Assembly: GCF_001895045.1 (NCBI RefSeq)
Contig: NZ_BDAM01000009.1
Span: forward strand, 124,001-188,000
DNA: 64,000 nucleotides
Reading direction: 5' to 3'
Source of the DNA: Rhodococcus coprophilus NBRC 100603
GTDB lineage: Bacteria; Actinomycetota; Actinomycetes; Mycobacteriales; Mycobacteriaceae
Shown here piece after piece: positions 51,933-63,749 of the stretch (positions are counted from its first letter, which is position 1; each line of letters begins with the position of its first letter). The position numbers and the translations under genes are program-made. The notes beneath the pieces are model-generated. The model ran no database searches. It was given only the letters and a program-made list of their open reading frames with translations, and was not told the origin of the DNA.

Positions 51933-53303
51933 ATGAACCCCACCGACATGACCGCCGTCGAACTCGTCACCGCGTTCTCCTCGGGTGAGCTGTCTCCGGT
52001 GGAAGCGACCCGGTCCGTTCTCGACGAGATCGCCGCGCGCAATGGTGAGATCAACGCGTACTGCCTGGTCGACGAGGAGAAGGCGCTCGCCCAGGCGCGA
52101 CGCTCCGAGGAGCGTTGGCGCACGGGGTATTCCAAGGGTCTCCTCGACGGCGTGCCCATCTCGATCAAAGACGTGTTCCTCACCGCGGGCTGGCCGACCC
52201 TGCGTGGCTCCCAAGCCGTCGACGAAGATCAGCCGTGGGATGTCGACAGCCCGGTGACCGCCCGCTTGCGTGAGGACGGCATGGTGCTCCTCGGAAAGAC
52301 GACCACACCGGAAATCGCCTGGAAGGCGGTGACCGACTCCGCGTTGTGCGGTGTCACCCGCAATCCCGCCGACACCGGCAAGACCGCGGGCGGCTCGTCG
52401 GGCGGGAGCGCCGCGGCCGTCGCCGCCGGGCTGGGGCCGTGCTCGGTGGGCACCGACGGCGGCGGCAGCATCCGGATTCCCGCCGCGTTCTGCGGTGTCG
52501 TGGGATTCAAGCCCACACACGGACGGATCCCGCTGTTTCCGGCGAGCCCGTTCGGCCCGCTGGCCCACGCCGGCCCCATCACCCGGACGGTCGAGGACGC
52601 CGCGTTGCTCACCGACATACTTTCGCTTCCGGACCACCGCGATCCCACGGCGCTCGCACCCCCTCTCACGACGTTCAGGAGCGCGCTCGCGCGGGAGGTT
52701 CTCGGCATGGGCGTGGCCTATTCGAAGACGCTCGGATACGTGACGGTCGATCCCGAGGTCGGTGACATCGTCGACGCCGCCGTCCGGAAACTCGACGAAG
52801 CAGGACTGCCCGTGACCGAAGCGGACCCGGGCTTCGACGACCCTCTCGCGGCGTTCGAGATCATGTGGTCCGCCGGCGCAGCGGCGATGCTGGCGACGTT
52901 TCCCCAGGGCACGCGCGACAAGGTGGACCCAGGTCTGGGTGAGATCTGGGAACGCGGCGAGCAGGTCCGCGCCGTCGACTATCTGGACGCACGAGCGGTC
53001 GCGACCGCGCTCGGAATCACAATGGGTCTCTTCCACCAGACGCACAACGTGCTTCTCACCCCGACCGTGCCGATCCCCGCGTTCGAGGCGGGTCACGACG
53101 TCCCGCCCGGTTCCCCCGCGAGCGGGTGGCCGCAGTGGACGCCGTTCACGTACCCGTTCAATCTCACGCAGCAACCGGCGATCAGCATTCCGGTGGGCAC
53201 GACAGCCGGGGGCCTGCCGGTGGGGCTGCAGATCGTCGGGCCACGTCATTCCGACGACCTGCTGCTCGCCGTCGCCCGCTTCGCCGAACACACGTTGAGC
53301 TAG
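51933..53303 (+). CDS. Amidase signature-family hydrolase
   Basis: A 456-residue amidase. Catalytic Lys79 in PISIKD, the Ser155/Ser156 region in GGSSGGSAAAVAAG, and Ser179 in TDGGGSIRIP form the Ser-cisSer-Lys triad. AAGGAG precedes the ATG. Substrate is unknown; the neighbouring aminotransferase and racemase-like genes suggest an amino-acid amide or a cyclic-imide-derived half amide. The C-terminus ends five bases before the convergent quinone reductase stop. Confidence 0.9.
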   Translation: MNPTDMTAVELVTAFSSGELSPVEATRSVLDEIAARNGEINAYCLVDEEKALAQARRSEERWRTGYSKGLLDGVPISIKDVFLTAGWPTLRGSQAVDEDQPWDVDSPVTARLREDGMVLLGKTTTPEIAWKAVTDSALCGVTRNPADTGKTAGGSSGGSAAAVAAGLGPCSVGTDGGGSIRIPAAFCGVVGFKPTHGRIPLFPASPFGPLAHAGPITRTVEDAALLTDILSLPDHRDPTALAPPLTTFRSALAREVLGMGVAYSKTLGYVTVDPEVGDIVDAAVRKLDEAGLPVTEADPGFDDPLAAFEIMWSAGAAAMLATFPQGTRDKVDPGLGEIWERGEQVRAVDYLDARAVATALGITMGLFHQTHNVLLTPTVPIPAFEAGHDVPPGSPASGWPQWTPFTYPFNLTQQPAISIPVGTTAGGLPVGLQIVGPRHSDDLLLAVARFAEHTLS

Positions 53304-53308
53304 CGCAA

Positions 53309-54226
53309 TCAGGGCACGAGGACGTAGCGCCCGCGTACGCCTCCGGCGGCGACGGCACGATGGGCCTCGGCGGCGTTGTCCAGCGGCACGGCCGCGTGCA
53401 CGCGCGCAGGCAGTACACCGGAAGCGGCTCGGGCCAGCAGGTCGCTCAGACGTGCCGCGTCGGGATACGTTTCCACAGCGGAGGCGGAGATCCCGCGTTC
53501 CGCGGCCGGGACGGCGTTCGGCTTCACGCCGACGAACTTCCCACCGCCGCGGACCAGCGCAAGTGCTTCTTCCTGCATCGAGGCAGCGTCGGCGACCGCG
53601 TCCCAGCCCGGTTCCGCGTGCGACACGAATCCGGCACCCAGGCCGCGGACGAACTTCTCGTCGTCGGGCCGGCCGAGACCGGTGGCGTCCCAGCCACGCT
53701 CTGCGGCGAGCGCAACGAGGTATCCCCCGACCAGCCCGCCCGCGCCGGTTACGAGCAGGCGGTTTCCGTCTGCGGGCGCGTCGTCGAGCAGGTCGAGCAT
53801 CTGCGCTGCCGCCAATCCGTTGACGGGCACCGTGGCGGCTTCGAGCAGGTCGAGATCGTCCGGCACGACCGCGAGCGCCGTCACAGGCACGACGAGTTGC
53901 TCGGCGTACGTGCCGTAGTCGCGGTCGAATCCTCCGACCATGCCGGCGACGCGAGTGCCGGCCGCCAGATCCACACCCTCCCCGCGTTCGAGCACAGTGC
54001 CGGCGAAGTCCCATCCCAGACCCGTGTGCCCGGGTTGGTCGATCATGCCGATGCTGTGGAAGAAGCCACCGGCGACTCCGAGGTCGACAGGGTTCACCGG
54101 TGCGCCCGCAATTGCCACCCGGACCTGTCCGGGCCCCGGGCTCACCACCGGAACGTCGATGATCTCGATGGAGTCGGGCCCGCTGGGAACACGCACCACT
54201 GCGGTGCGGAATGTCGTGCTGTTCAT
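53309..54226 (-). CDS. Zinc-independent quinone oxidoreductase (MDR family)
   Basis: A 305-residue medium-chain dehydrogenase. The GAPVNPVDLGVAGGFFH segment and the NADPH motif VTGAGGLVGGYLVALAAERG (near 140) are visible; no zinc-ligand Cys set is present. GGGAG precedes the ATG. It is divergent to an HxlR regulator over a perfect 8-bp-arm palindrome, the arrangement of qor2-qorR in corynebacteria. Reduces quinones or enones. Confidence 0.87.
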   Translation of the reverse strand: MNSTTFRTAVVRVPSGPDSIEIIDVPVVSPGPGQVRVAIAGAPVNPVDLGVAGGFFHSIGMIDQPGHTGLGWDFAGTVLERGEGVDLAAGTRVAGMVGGFDRDYGTYAEQLVVPVTALAVVPDDLDLLEAATVPVNGLAAAQMLDLLDDAPADGNRLLVTGAGGLVGGYLVALAAERGWDATGLGRPDDEKFVRGLGAGFVSHAEPGWDAVADAASMQEEALALVRGGGKFVGVKPNAVPAAERGISASAVETYPDAARLSDLLARAASGVLPARVHAAVPLDNAAEAHRAVAAGGVRGRYVLVP

Positions 54227-54298
54227 CGATCTGCTCCCCACTACTTGTTTCGAATTGCCCTCCGCTTCATCATTGGCAGGTAGCTCTCCGACGGGAAG

Positions 54299-54318
54299 TA
54301 CGCACTCGAAAGTGCGTA
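54299..54318. promoter_or_regulatory. HxlR/QorR-type operator
   Basis: TACGCACT-CGAA-AGTGCGTA is a perfect 8-bp inverted repeat with a 4-bp centre, between the divergent quinone reductase (73 bp) and regulator (30 bp) genes. Confidence 0.8.
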
Positions 54319-54347
54319 TGCCACCCACCGGTAGGAAGGAGGCACTC

Positions 54348-54785
54348 ATGCCGACGATGACGGCAGCGCAGAAGCGGGCGCGAGTGCAGGCAGAATACGA
54401 CGCATTCCTCGCGGAGTGCCCCAGCCGTCAACTGCTCGCGCGTATTTCGGACAAATGGGTGGCCTTGATCCTCGCCGCCCTCGGGAGCGACGGCCCCGCC
54501 GGACCCGGTACCGAATGCACAGGCGAACCACGGGCGATGCGCTATTCCGAGCTCTCCCGCAGGCTCGCGGGCGTGAGCCAGAAGATGCTCACGCAGACAC
54601 TGCGATCACTCGAGCGCGACGGCCTGCTGACCCGGACAGTCGTCCCGACCGTGCCGGTCACTGTCACCTACGAGCTCACCGAGCTCGGACTCTCTCTCCA
54701 TCGGGTGATTCTCGGCATCAAGGTGTGGGCGGAGGCGCATATGGACGAAGTGCTCGAGCACCGCGAAGAGTACGACGCCGGCTGA
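54348..54785 (+). CDS. HxlR-family (DUF24) redox-sensing regulator, QorR-like
   Basis: A 145-residue winged-helix protein. The N-terminal Cys of DUF24 sensors is kept (AECPSRQLLARISDKW, Cys near residue 24). MRYSELSRRLAGVSQKMLTQTLRSL is the recognition region (cited in parts). QorR-type proteins are oxidised by quinones through this Cys and release the divergent quinone reductase promoter. GGAAGGAGG precedes the ATG. The pair interrupts the GntR-controlled cluster and need not be part of it. Confidence 0.87.
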   Translation: MPTMTAAQKRARVQAEYDAFLAECPSRQLLARISDKWVALILAALGSDGPAGPGTECTGEPRAMRYSELSRRLAGVSQKMLTQTLRSLERDGLLTRTVVPTVPVTVTYELTELGLSLHRVILGIKVWAEAHMDEVLEHREEYDAG

Positions 54786-54812
54786 CCGTCTACGGCCGGC
54801 CGGGGAATGGGG

Positions 54813-55307
54813 TCAGGCGCGGGCGAACGTGAGTGTTTCTCCCACTGTGCCCTCGGTCCACAGGTCGTTGCATGCCACCGCCAGGGCCGGCAGCCCGTCC
54901 TCGATGGTGGCAAACACGCTGCCCGGCACCCATCCCACGTCCCCGTTCAGAAGCAGGTTGTTCCGCCCGTAGAACAGCGCCAGGTCGGTGGCGCCCTGCG
55001 CTGCGTGCGCCTCCGATCCGGGTTCGTATCCGTACGCGGAGTTTCCGATCTCCCACGGTTCGAAATCGAACAGGCACACGTCTCCAGGAATGGGTGTCAC
55101 CGTCGGGTTCTCCCGCCGCGGGGCGGCGGTGATCCGCGGAACGAGCGTGTACACCTCGTTGCGAGCGTACTTCGCGTGGAATGCAGAGCCGTTCTGCGGG
55201 AGTGTATTCCACACCGCCTCACACGTGAGCGGCGCCTCCGCATCGAGGAGGCGGGCACGGCAGGAGACGCCGCGCTTGTCGAGCGAGATTGTGATGAACC
55301 GGGCCAC
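54813..55307 (-). CDS. DUF3830 family protein
   Basis: A 164-residue protein beginning MARFITISLDKRGVSCRARL, the pattern of DUF3830, a cyclophilin-like-fold family. KYARNEVYTLVPR, DVCLFDFEP, LALFYGRNNLLLNGD and GWVPGSVFATIEDGL are conserved-looking. In other genomes such proteins sit with class III aminotransferases and racemase- or amidase-type genes. Function unknown; a binding or isomerase-like role is possible. It starts 24 bases after the aminotransferase. Confidence 0.75.
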   Translation of the reverse strand: MARFITISLDKRGVSCRARLLDAEAPLTCEAVWNTLPQNGSAFHAKYARNEVYTLVPRITAAPRRENPTVTPIPGDVCLFDFEPWEIGNSAYGYEPGSEAHAAQGATDLALFYGRNNLLLNGDVGWVPGSVFATIEDGLPALAVACNDLWTEGTVGETLTFARA

Positions 55308-55331
55308 GGAATCTCCTTCGTACGTGCGACG

Positions 55332-56573
55332 TCAGACCTCGGCGAGAACCTCCGACCAGATATCGAGCGCCTCCTCCGTCTGCTCTCCTGTCACGATCAA
55401 CGGTGGGATCATGCGTACCACGTTCATGTAGGGACCGCATGTCAACAGCAACAAGCCTTTTCGTGCGGCAGCCTGTTGCGCAGCCGTCGCGCGATCGCGG
55501 TCGGGGGCGCCGTCCGTATCGACGAATTCGGATCCCACCATGAGGCCGAGTCCTCGGACGTCACCGACTGCGACCGTCGCCCGCTCGTGCGCACCCGCCA
55601 GCAATTCGGTACCCCGGGCCGCCGCATTCGCCACAAGTCCTTCCTTCTCGATCACCTCGAGGGTCGCCACCGCCGCCGCGCACGAGACCGCATTGGCTCC
55701 GTAGGTGCCACCCTGCGATCCCGGGCGGGCACGCGACATCAGTTCTTCCGACGCCGCAATCCCGGACAGGGGAAATCCGCTCGCGAGCCCCTTCGCCATC
55801 GTGATCACGTCCGGACGAACGCCGAAGTGCTGGTGTCCGAAGAACTTTCCGGTTCGTCCGAATCCGGTTTGGATCTCGTCGAAGACGAGGAGGATGCCGT
55901 ATCTGTCGGCGCGCTCCCGCAGGCCCTGGAAGAAGCGCGTGTTTCCGGGGACGTAACCACCCTCGCCGAGAACGGGTTCGACGACGAATGCCGCGGTTTC
56001 GTCGGGCGCGGTGACCGTTGTGAACAGGTAGTCCAGCTCTCGCAACGCGAAATCCGTTGCCTCGTCCTCACTCCAGCCGTACCGGTAGGCGGTGGGAAAG
56101 GGTGCGATGTGCACACCTCCCATCAGCGGGGAGAAGCCGGCCGAGAACCGGGTACCCGAAGTCGTCATGGAGGCGGCAGCGACCGTCCGGCCGTGGAACC
56201 CGCCGTGGAAGACGACCACGTTGGGGCGACCCGTCGCTTGCCGGACCAGACGCAGCGCGGCTTCGACGGCTTCGCTTCCGGAATTGGCGAAGAAGAGGGA
56301 ATCGAGACCTTCGGGCAGCACCGGACCGAGTGCGTCGACGAGTTCGAGCAGGGGCCGGTGCATGACGGTCGTGTACTGACCGTGGATCAGGGTGCCGGCT
56401 TGCCGCCGCGCCGCCTCGACGACATGCGGATGACAGTGCCCGGTACTCGTGACACCGATGCCTGCGGTGAAATCGAGGTAGCGGCGCCCCTCACTGTCGT
56501 ACAGGTAGCAACCGGACGCGTGGTCGACGGTGACCGGGGTGGCTTGAAGAAGAAGTGGTGACAGTCGTGCCAT
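55332..56573 (-). CDS. Class III pyridoxal-phosphate aminotransferase (GABA transaminase-like)
   Basis: A 413-residue fold-type I aminotransferase. FANSGSEAVEAALRLVR (near 96) binds PLP phosphate, GFHGRTVAA follows, VFDEIQTGFGRTG (near 237) holds the PLP Asp, and TMAKGLASGFPLSG (near 267) the Schiff-base Lys. Members use 4-aminobutyrate, beta-alanine, ornithine or related omega-amino acids. ATG is preceded by GGGAGGG. The upstream ATTGTCGACAAT palindrome ties it to the gntR gene 7 kb away. Confidence 0.88.
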   Translation of the reverse strand: MARLSPLLLQATPVTVDHASGCYLYDSEGRRYLDFTAGIGVTSTGHCHPHVVEAARRQAGTLIHGQYTTVMHRPLLELVDALGPVLPEGLDSLFFANSGSEAVEAALRLVRQATGRPNVVVFHGGFHGRTVAAASMTTSGTRFSAGFSPLMGGVHIAPFPTAYRYGWSEDEATDFALRELDYLFTTVTAPDETAAFVVEPVLGEGGYVPGNTRFFQGLRERADRYGILLVFDEIQTGFGRTGKFFGHQHFGVRPDVITMAKGLASGFPLSGIAASEELMSRARPGSQGGTYGANAVSCAAAVATLEVIEKEGLVANAAARGTELLAGAHERATVAVGDVRGLGLMVGSEFVDTDGAPDRDRATAAQQAAARKGLLLLTCGPYMNVVRMIPPLIVTGEQTEEALDIWSEVLAEV

Positions 56574-56624
56574 GAGGGCCCTCCCGGGATGCACCTACCG
56601 AATTCGGGCACTTTCCGTTGTCAG

Positions 56625-56636
56625 ATTGTCGACAAT
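56625..56636. promoter_or_regulatory. GntR (FCD-type) operator before the aminotransferase
   Basis: ATTGTCGACAAT is a perfect 12-bp palindrome 52 bp upstream of the aminotransferase start. It is the second copy of the motif at 50861. Confidence 0.8.
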
Positions 56637-56823
56637 ATGCATAACATGAGCGCACGCCGAAGGCAACGGTATGCGGGGCAACCCGCCTCGGGAACAGTGA
56701 GCGCGGTTCCGAGACAGTGCCCGATCCGCTGCCCGGCGACGCCGCTTCGCCGCGCCCAGAGTTTCGCCGGGGTGCCTGGAGGGAATGCCCTCAGCGACAA
56801 CAGCGCCGACCGATGAGGTAATG

Positions 56824-57774
56824 ATGATTACGCACAATGAACTCGATACCCTCGCTCGTGCCACCGCGTACGGTCCGGACGGCACCAAGCTCGGAAAAGT
56901 CGGCGAGGTGTATCTCGACAACCGAAGCGGCGAACCGGGCTGGATCACCGTCGTGACCGGACTGTTCGGTACCCGCCGACACTTCGTCCCTGTGGACGAA
57001 GCAACCCTCGACAGAACGGGAGTGCACGTTCCCTTCGACAAGGACACCGTGACAGGGGCGCCCAACGTCGAGGAGAACGGCGAGCTCACTCCGCTCGAGG
57101 AAGACGAACTGTACCGCTACTACAGCCGGTCTCACGGAAACGATTCGACGTCCGCCGACGCGAATCGCACGAATCGAAGCGCGGACGCCGGGCGCACCGG
57201 TGACACCAGCCGATTCGGAGATACCGACCGGTCCGGCACGCTGCCCCCGGATGCAGCGCGCGAAGGTATCGCCGGCGACTACCGTCCGTCGCACGACACC
57301 CAGCGCGACGATTCGCTCCAGCACTCGGTTCCCGGCAACACCGCCACCACCCCCTCGGGCACCGCACGCGGCATGTCCGAATCGGGCGAGCACACCGCAG
57401 GGGCCCCGTCGCAGGGCACGTCGGGCATCGGATCTGCGGGGCACTCCCACAACCCCGCTCCCGGCACCCTCTCCACCCCTACTTCGGGCACGCATTCTGC
57501 ACCCGACACGCACTCCACCTCGGGCACGCACTCCACGCACGGCACGCATGCCGCGCCGGACGCTCGTACCACGCCGGACGTGCACGCGGGCCACACCAGC
57601 ACGGATTCCCGCGTCACCGGCACACCGGACACCCCCTCCACGACCGATCACGGTCCCGGCCAGGAGAGCAAGAGCCACGGAAGTGGCGGCGAGCCGCGCA
57701 AGCCGCGCCTGGTGAAGCGTGTGGTGACGACGGAGTACTACGAGGAGACTCCGGACGATTCCACCCAGTCCTGA
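56824..57774 (+). CDS. PRC-barrel protein with a long disordered Thr/Ser/His/Gly-rich tail
   Basis: A 316-residue protein. Residues about 1-95 form a PRC-barrel-like domain (LARATAYGPDGTKLGKVGEV, GEPGWITVVTGLFGTRRHFV). The next 190 residues are low complexity with recurring SGTHS, GTH and PDT units, and the C-terminus is basic then acidic (KPRLVKRVVTTEYYEE). GAGG lies 5 bases before the second of two adjacent ATGs, which I chose. Such proteins occur in stress-related settings; the function is unknown. It separates the aminotransferase arm from the hsa operon. Confidence 0.75.
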   Translation: MITHNELDTLARATAYGPDGTKLGKVGEVYLDNRSGEPGWITVVTGLFGTRRHFVPVDEATLDRTGVHVPFDKDTVTGAPNVEENGELTPLEEDELYRYYSRSHGNDSTSADANRTNRSADAGRTGDTSRFGDTDRSGTLPPDAAREGIAGDYRPSHDTQRDDSLQHSVPGNTATTPSGTARGMSESGEHTAGAPSQGTSGIGSAGHSHNPAPGTLSTPTSGTHSAPDTHSTSGTHSTHGTHAAPDARTTPDVHAGHTSTDSRVTGTPDTPSTTDHGPGQESKSHGSGGEPRKPRLVKRVVTTEYYEETPDDSTQS

Positions 57775-57842
57775 GCAATACAGTCCCGAGCGGTCGTTCC
57801 GGTCCTGAGTGATCGACCCACCGGGCGAGCGCAGAGACGAAA

Positions 57843-57885
57843 GAGGGCGCCGGCCCGGGGATTCGTTCCCGGAACCGGCGCCCTC
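57843..57885. terminator. Bidirectional terminator between PRC gene and hsaB
   Basis: An 11-bp outer stem (GAGGGCGCCGG with CCGGCGCCCTC) with an inner CCGGG/CCCGG pairing, 10 bases from the hsaB stop and 68 from the PRC stop. Confidence 0.75.
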
Positions 57886-57894
57886 CCGTCGGCT

Positions 57895-61437
<3,543 letters not shown>

Positions 61438-61481
61438 TGGACGCTCCCGTCTGTTCAGGAATTGATCGCTTGTACCGAGAC

Positions 61482-61495
61482 TAGAACATGTTCTT
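61482..61495. promoter_or_regulatory. KstR-type box, hsaA promoter
   Basis: TAGAACATGTTCTT fits TnnAACnnGTTnnA except the last base; on the hsaA strand it reads AAGAACATGTTCTA. It lies 44 bp upstream of the hsaA start. Confidence 0.8.
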
Positions 61496-61583
61496 ATTTG
61501 TGTCGAGGATCGGGAGACTGCGGATACACCCTTTAGTGCACGGGACCAAAGTCCCGGTTCGCTTCCCCTGTGAGGCTTGGTTC

Positions 61584-61597
61584 TATAACGTGTTCTA
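61584..61597. promoter_or_regulatory. KstR-type box, kshA promoter
   Basis: TATAACGTGTTCTA is an exact match to TnnAACnnGTTnnA, 30 bp upstream of kshA. The same 14-mer recurs at 63735 before kstD. Confidence 0.85.
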
Positions 61598-61627
61598 ACA
61601 AGAGATTGTGGAAGGAAGTGAGCTGAC

Positions 61628-62776
61628 ATGGCGCAGATTCGCGAGATCGACATCGGCGAGACCCGGACGCGGTTCGCTCGAGGCTGGCACTGCCTCGGGC
61701 TCAGCAGGACGTTCGCCGACGGACGCCCGCACGCCGTCGAAGCCTTCGGCACCAAGCTGGTGGTCTGGGCGGACAGCAAGGGCGATCTGAACGTGCTGGA
61801 CGGCTACTGCCGCCACATGGGTGGCGACCTCACCCAGGGCGAGATCAAAGGCGACTCGGTGGCATGCCCGTTCCACGACTGGCGGTGGGGCGGCAACGGC
61901 AAATGCACCGAGATTCCGTACTCGCGTCGAGTTCCACCACTGGCACGCACCCGCGCCTGGACCACGATGGTCAAACACGGCCAGTTGTTCGTCTGGAACG
62001 ACCCCGAGGGCAATCCACCTCCGCCCGAGGTCACCATTCCCGACATCGAGCATCACGGCACCGGCGAATGGACGGACTGGACGTGGAACCAGATCCTCAT
62101 CGAGGGCGCGAACTGCCGCGAGATCATCGACAACGTCGTGGATATGGCGCACTTCTACTACATCCATTTCGCCTTCCCCACGTTCTTCAAGAACGTCTTC
62201 GAGGGCCACATCGCTGAGCAGTACCTCAACACGCGCGGTCGCCCCGACAAGGGAATGTCCACGCAGTACGGACTCGAATCCACGCTCGAGTCGTACGCGG
62301 CGTACTACGGGCCCTCCTACATGATCAACCCGATGACCAACAGCTACGGCGGATACAACGTCGAATCGGTGCTGATCAACTGCCACTACCCGGTCACGCA
62401 CGACTCCTTCATGCTGCAATACGGCATCATCGTGAAGAAGCCGACCGGAATGTCCGACGAGCAGTCCGACAAACTGGCAGCCAAGTTCACCGAGGGCATC
62501 GGTGAAGGCTTCCTCCAGGACGTCGAGATCTGGAAGAACAAGACCAAGATCGAGAATCCGCTGCTGTGCGACGAGGACGGACCCGTCTACCAACTGCGTC
62601 GCTGGTACGAACAGTTCTACGTCGACGTCGCCGATGTCACCGAGAAGATGACCGGCAGGTTCGAGTTCGAGGTCGATACGGCGAAGGCGAACGAGTCCTG
62701 GGAGAAAGAGGTCGCGGAGAATCTGGCGCGCAGGGAAGCCGAAGAGAAGTCCGGCAAGCAGGAAGCCGAGGTCTGA
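61628..62776 (+). CDS. kshA: KshA, Rieske oxygenase of 3-ketosteroid 9-alpha-hydroxylase (set 2)
   Basis: A 382-residue Rieske oxygenase. [2Fe-2S] ligands Cys61, His63, Cys80 and His83 (CRHMGG, CPFHDW); mononuclear iron His175 and His180 with Asp172 in NVVDMAHFYYIHFAFP. GGAAG precedes the ATG. It is close to the set 1 copy in the Rieske domain but differs in the lid (NTRGRPDKGMSTQYGLESTL). Controlled by a KstR-type box and divergent to hsaA. It presumably uses the KshB at 15.0 kb or one outside the window. Confidence 0.94.
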   Translation: MAQIREIDIGETRTRFARGWHCLGLSRTFADGRPHAVEAFGTKLVVWADSKGDLNVLDGYCRHMGGDLTQGEIKGDSVACPFHDWRWGGNGKCTEIPYSRRVPPLARTRAWTTMVKHGQLFVWNDPEGNPPPPEVTIPDIEHHGTGEWTDWTWNQILIEGANCREIIDNVVDMAHFYYIHFAFPTFFKNVFEGHIAEQYLNTRGRPDKGMSTQYGLESTLESYAAYYGPSYMINPMTNSYGGYNVESVLINCHYPVTHDSFMLQYGIIVKKPTGMSDEQSDKLAAKFTEGIGEGFLQDVEIWKNKTKIENPLLCDEDGPVYQLRRWYEQFYVDVADVTEKMTGRFEFEVDTAKANESWEKEVAENLARREAEEKSGKQEAEV

Positions 62777-62778
62777 CG

Positions 62779-63141
62779 ATGAGTTCCTCGACCCGACAGC
62801 GAAGGTGGGCGAAGTCTCCCGACTTCGCCGATCGGCCCGATCGGGTCGAGGCCATCGCCACCCAGACAGCGATCGACAAGATCAACTATCTCGACTCCGG
62901 CCAGCACGAGGTGAGATGCCGGGAATGCGGCACCTGCGTACTGGTGCGTAAGAACAGCTACAAGCACACGAGTGTGCAGTGGCAGGAGGATCCCGACACG
63001 GTGTGCCCCACCTTCCGGGACTCCGGCGTCGTCCCCGGCACGTCGATCAGCCCCCGCGAGGGCTGTCCGCAATTGCAGGCCTCGATCGAGCGCGCTGTGC
63101 TCGACGGTGCGATCTCGGTACCCGACCCGTCAGGGCCGTAG
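62779..63141 (+). CDS. Small KshA-associated cysteine protein, probable metal binder (set 2 copy)
   Basis: A 120-residue protein two bases after the kshA stop. The core RCRECGTCVLVRKNSYKHTS (residues 49-68), then VQW, CPTF and EGCPQLQASIERAVLDG, repeats the Cys/His layout of the 89-residue protein after the other kshA. It carries an extra N-terminal basic stretch and ten residues more between CxxC and the last Cys. The two are clear homologues and both directly follow kshA, which argues for a KshA-linked function. No known domain is recognised. Confidence 0.75.
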   Translation: MSSSTRQRRWAKSPDFADRPDRVEAIATQTAIDKINYLDSGQHEVRCRECGTCVLVRKNSYKHTSVQWQEDPDTVCPTFRDSGVVPGTSISPREGCPQLQASIERAVLDGAISVPDPSGP

Positions 63142-63179
63142 ACCTCCGGAGCCACACGGGCACCCGTGCCCGAACAGAG

Positions 63180-63212
63180 ACATCCCCGGCGGAGAACTTC
63201 CGCCGGGGATGT
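63180..63212. terminator. Terminator after the kshA operon
   Basis: A perfect 14-bp stem (ACATCCCCGGCGGA with TCCGCCGGGGATGT, 5-base loop), 38 bases after the stop; it can also serve the convergent small membrane gene. Confidence 0.85.
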
Positions 63213-63271
63213 GACATAGAGCGATCCGGTGCACTCACCGGTACAGGATTGCGAACCAAGGTCCCGCCGGC

Positions 63272-63472
63272 TTACTGGCTCGGCTCGGGAAGCCCCTCGC
63301 ACTCGACCTGGGGGTTGACACCCGCATAGTTGAGCGGTCCGGCAACGACGGTGGTCGCCACCGTGGCCAGGCTGCTGCAGTTCTGCTCCGAGTCTCCGAA
63401 ATAGCCACGCTGCCAACCAGCGACGCCTCCGATCACCAGCCAGACCAGCACCAAGAGAGTCAACAAACGCAC
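63272..63472 (-). CDS. Small single-pass membrane protein
   Basis: A 66-residue protein from a GTG with GGTGGAG upstream. One transmembrane helix LLTLLVLVWLVIGGVAGW is followed by an extracytoplasmic part with two Cys (NCSSLATVATTVVAGPLNYAG, VECEGLP), which could form a disulfide. Similar tiny proteins are found in actinobacterial genomes; function unknown. It stands alone between kshA and kstD. Confidence 0.65.
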   Translation of the reverse strand: MRLLTLLVLVWLVIGGVAGWQRGYFGDSEQNCSSLATVATTVVAGPLNYAGVNPQVECEGLPEPSQ

Positions 63473-63657
63473 GGCTCCACCTCGCAGTCGATGATGTGTC
63501 CGACAGGTTCGGACGCGCTGCGGATACCCATCTCGAAAACGAACAAACACACCGTTTTCCACCAAGCGGGCAATGCGGTCATTCGCGGCGCACCAACGAC
63601 GGTTGTCCGCCGGGCTCACGCCGCCTCGCCGCGGTGTCGTCCGGCCGCCCGAAATAT

Positions 63658-63671
63658 TGGAACGCGTTCCG
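63658..63671. promoter_or_regulatory. Second, weaker KstR-type box upstream of kstD
   Basis: TGGAACGCGTTCCG contains the core palindrome GGAACGCGTTCC and fits TnnAACnnGTTnn, 78 bp upstream of the kstD start in a 277-bp gap. Confidence 0.45.
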
Positions 63672-63734
63672 CTCCAGACTGCTCGCGCGGATGCCGTGCC
63701 GTACACAAAAGATGGACTAGCAACCCCCTCGTTC

Positions 63735-63748
63735 TATAACGTGTTCTA
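63735..63748. promoter_or_regulatory. KstR-type box abutting the kstD start codon
   Basis: TATAACGTGTTCTA, identical to the kshA site, ends one base before the ATG. No ribosome site fits between, so the transcript is probably leaderless. Confidence 0.85.
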
Positions 63749-63749
63749 C

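Noticed and set aside
51732-54014. Long open frame on the minus strand, 760 codons, opposite the amidase gene
   Set aside because: Composition is Arg/Gly/Ala-rich without any motif, and the plus-strand amidase has an intact catalytic triad. It is a GC-rich antisense shadow.
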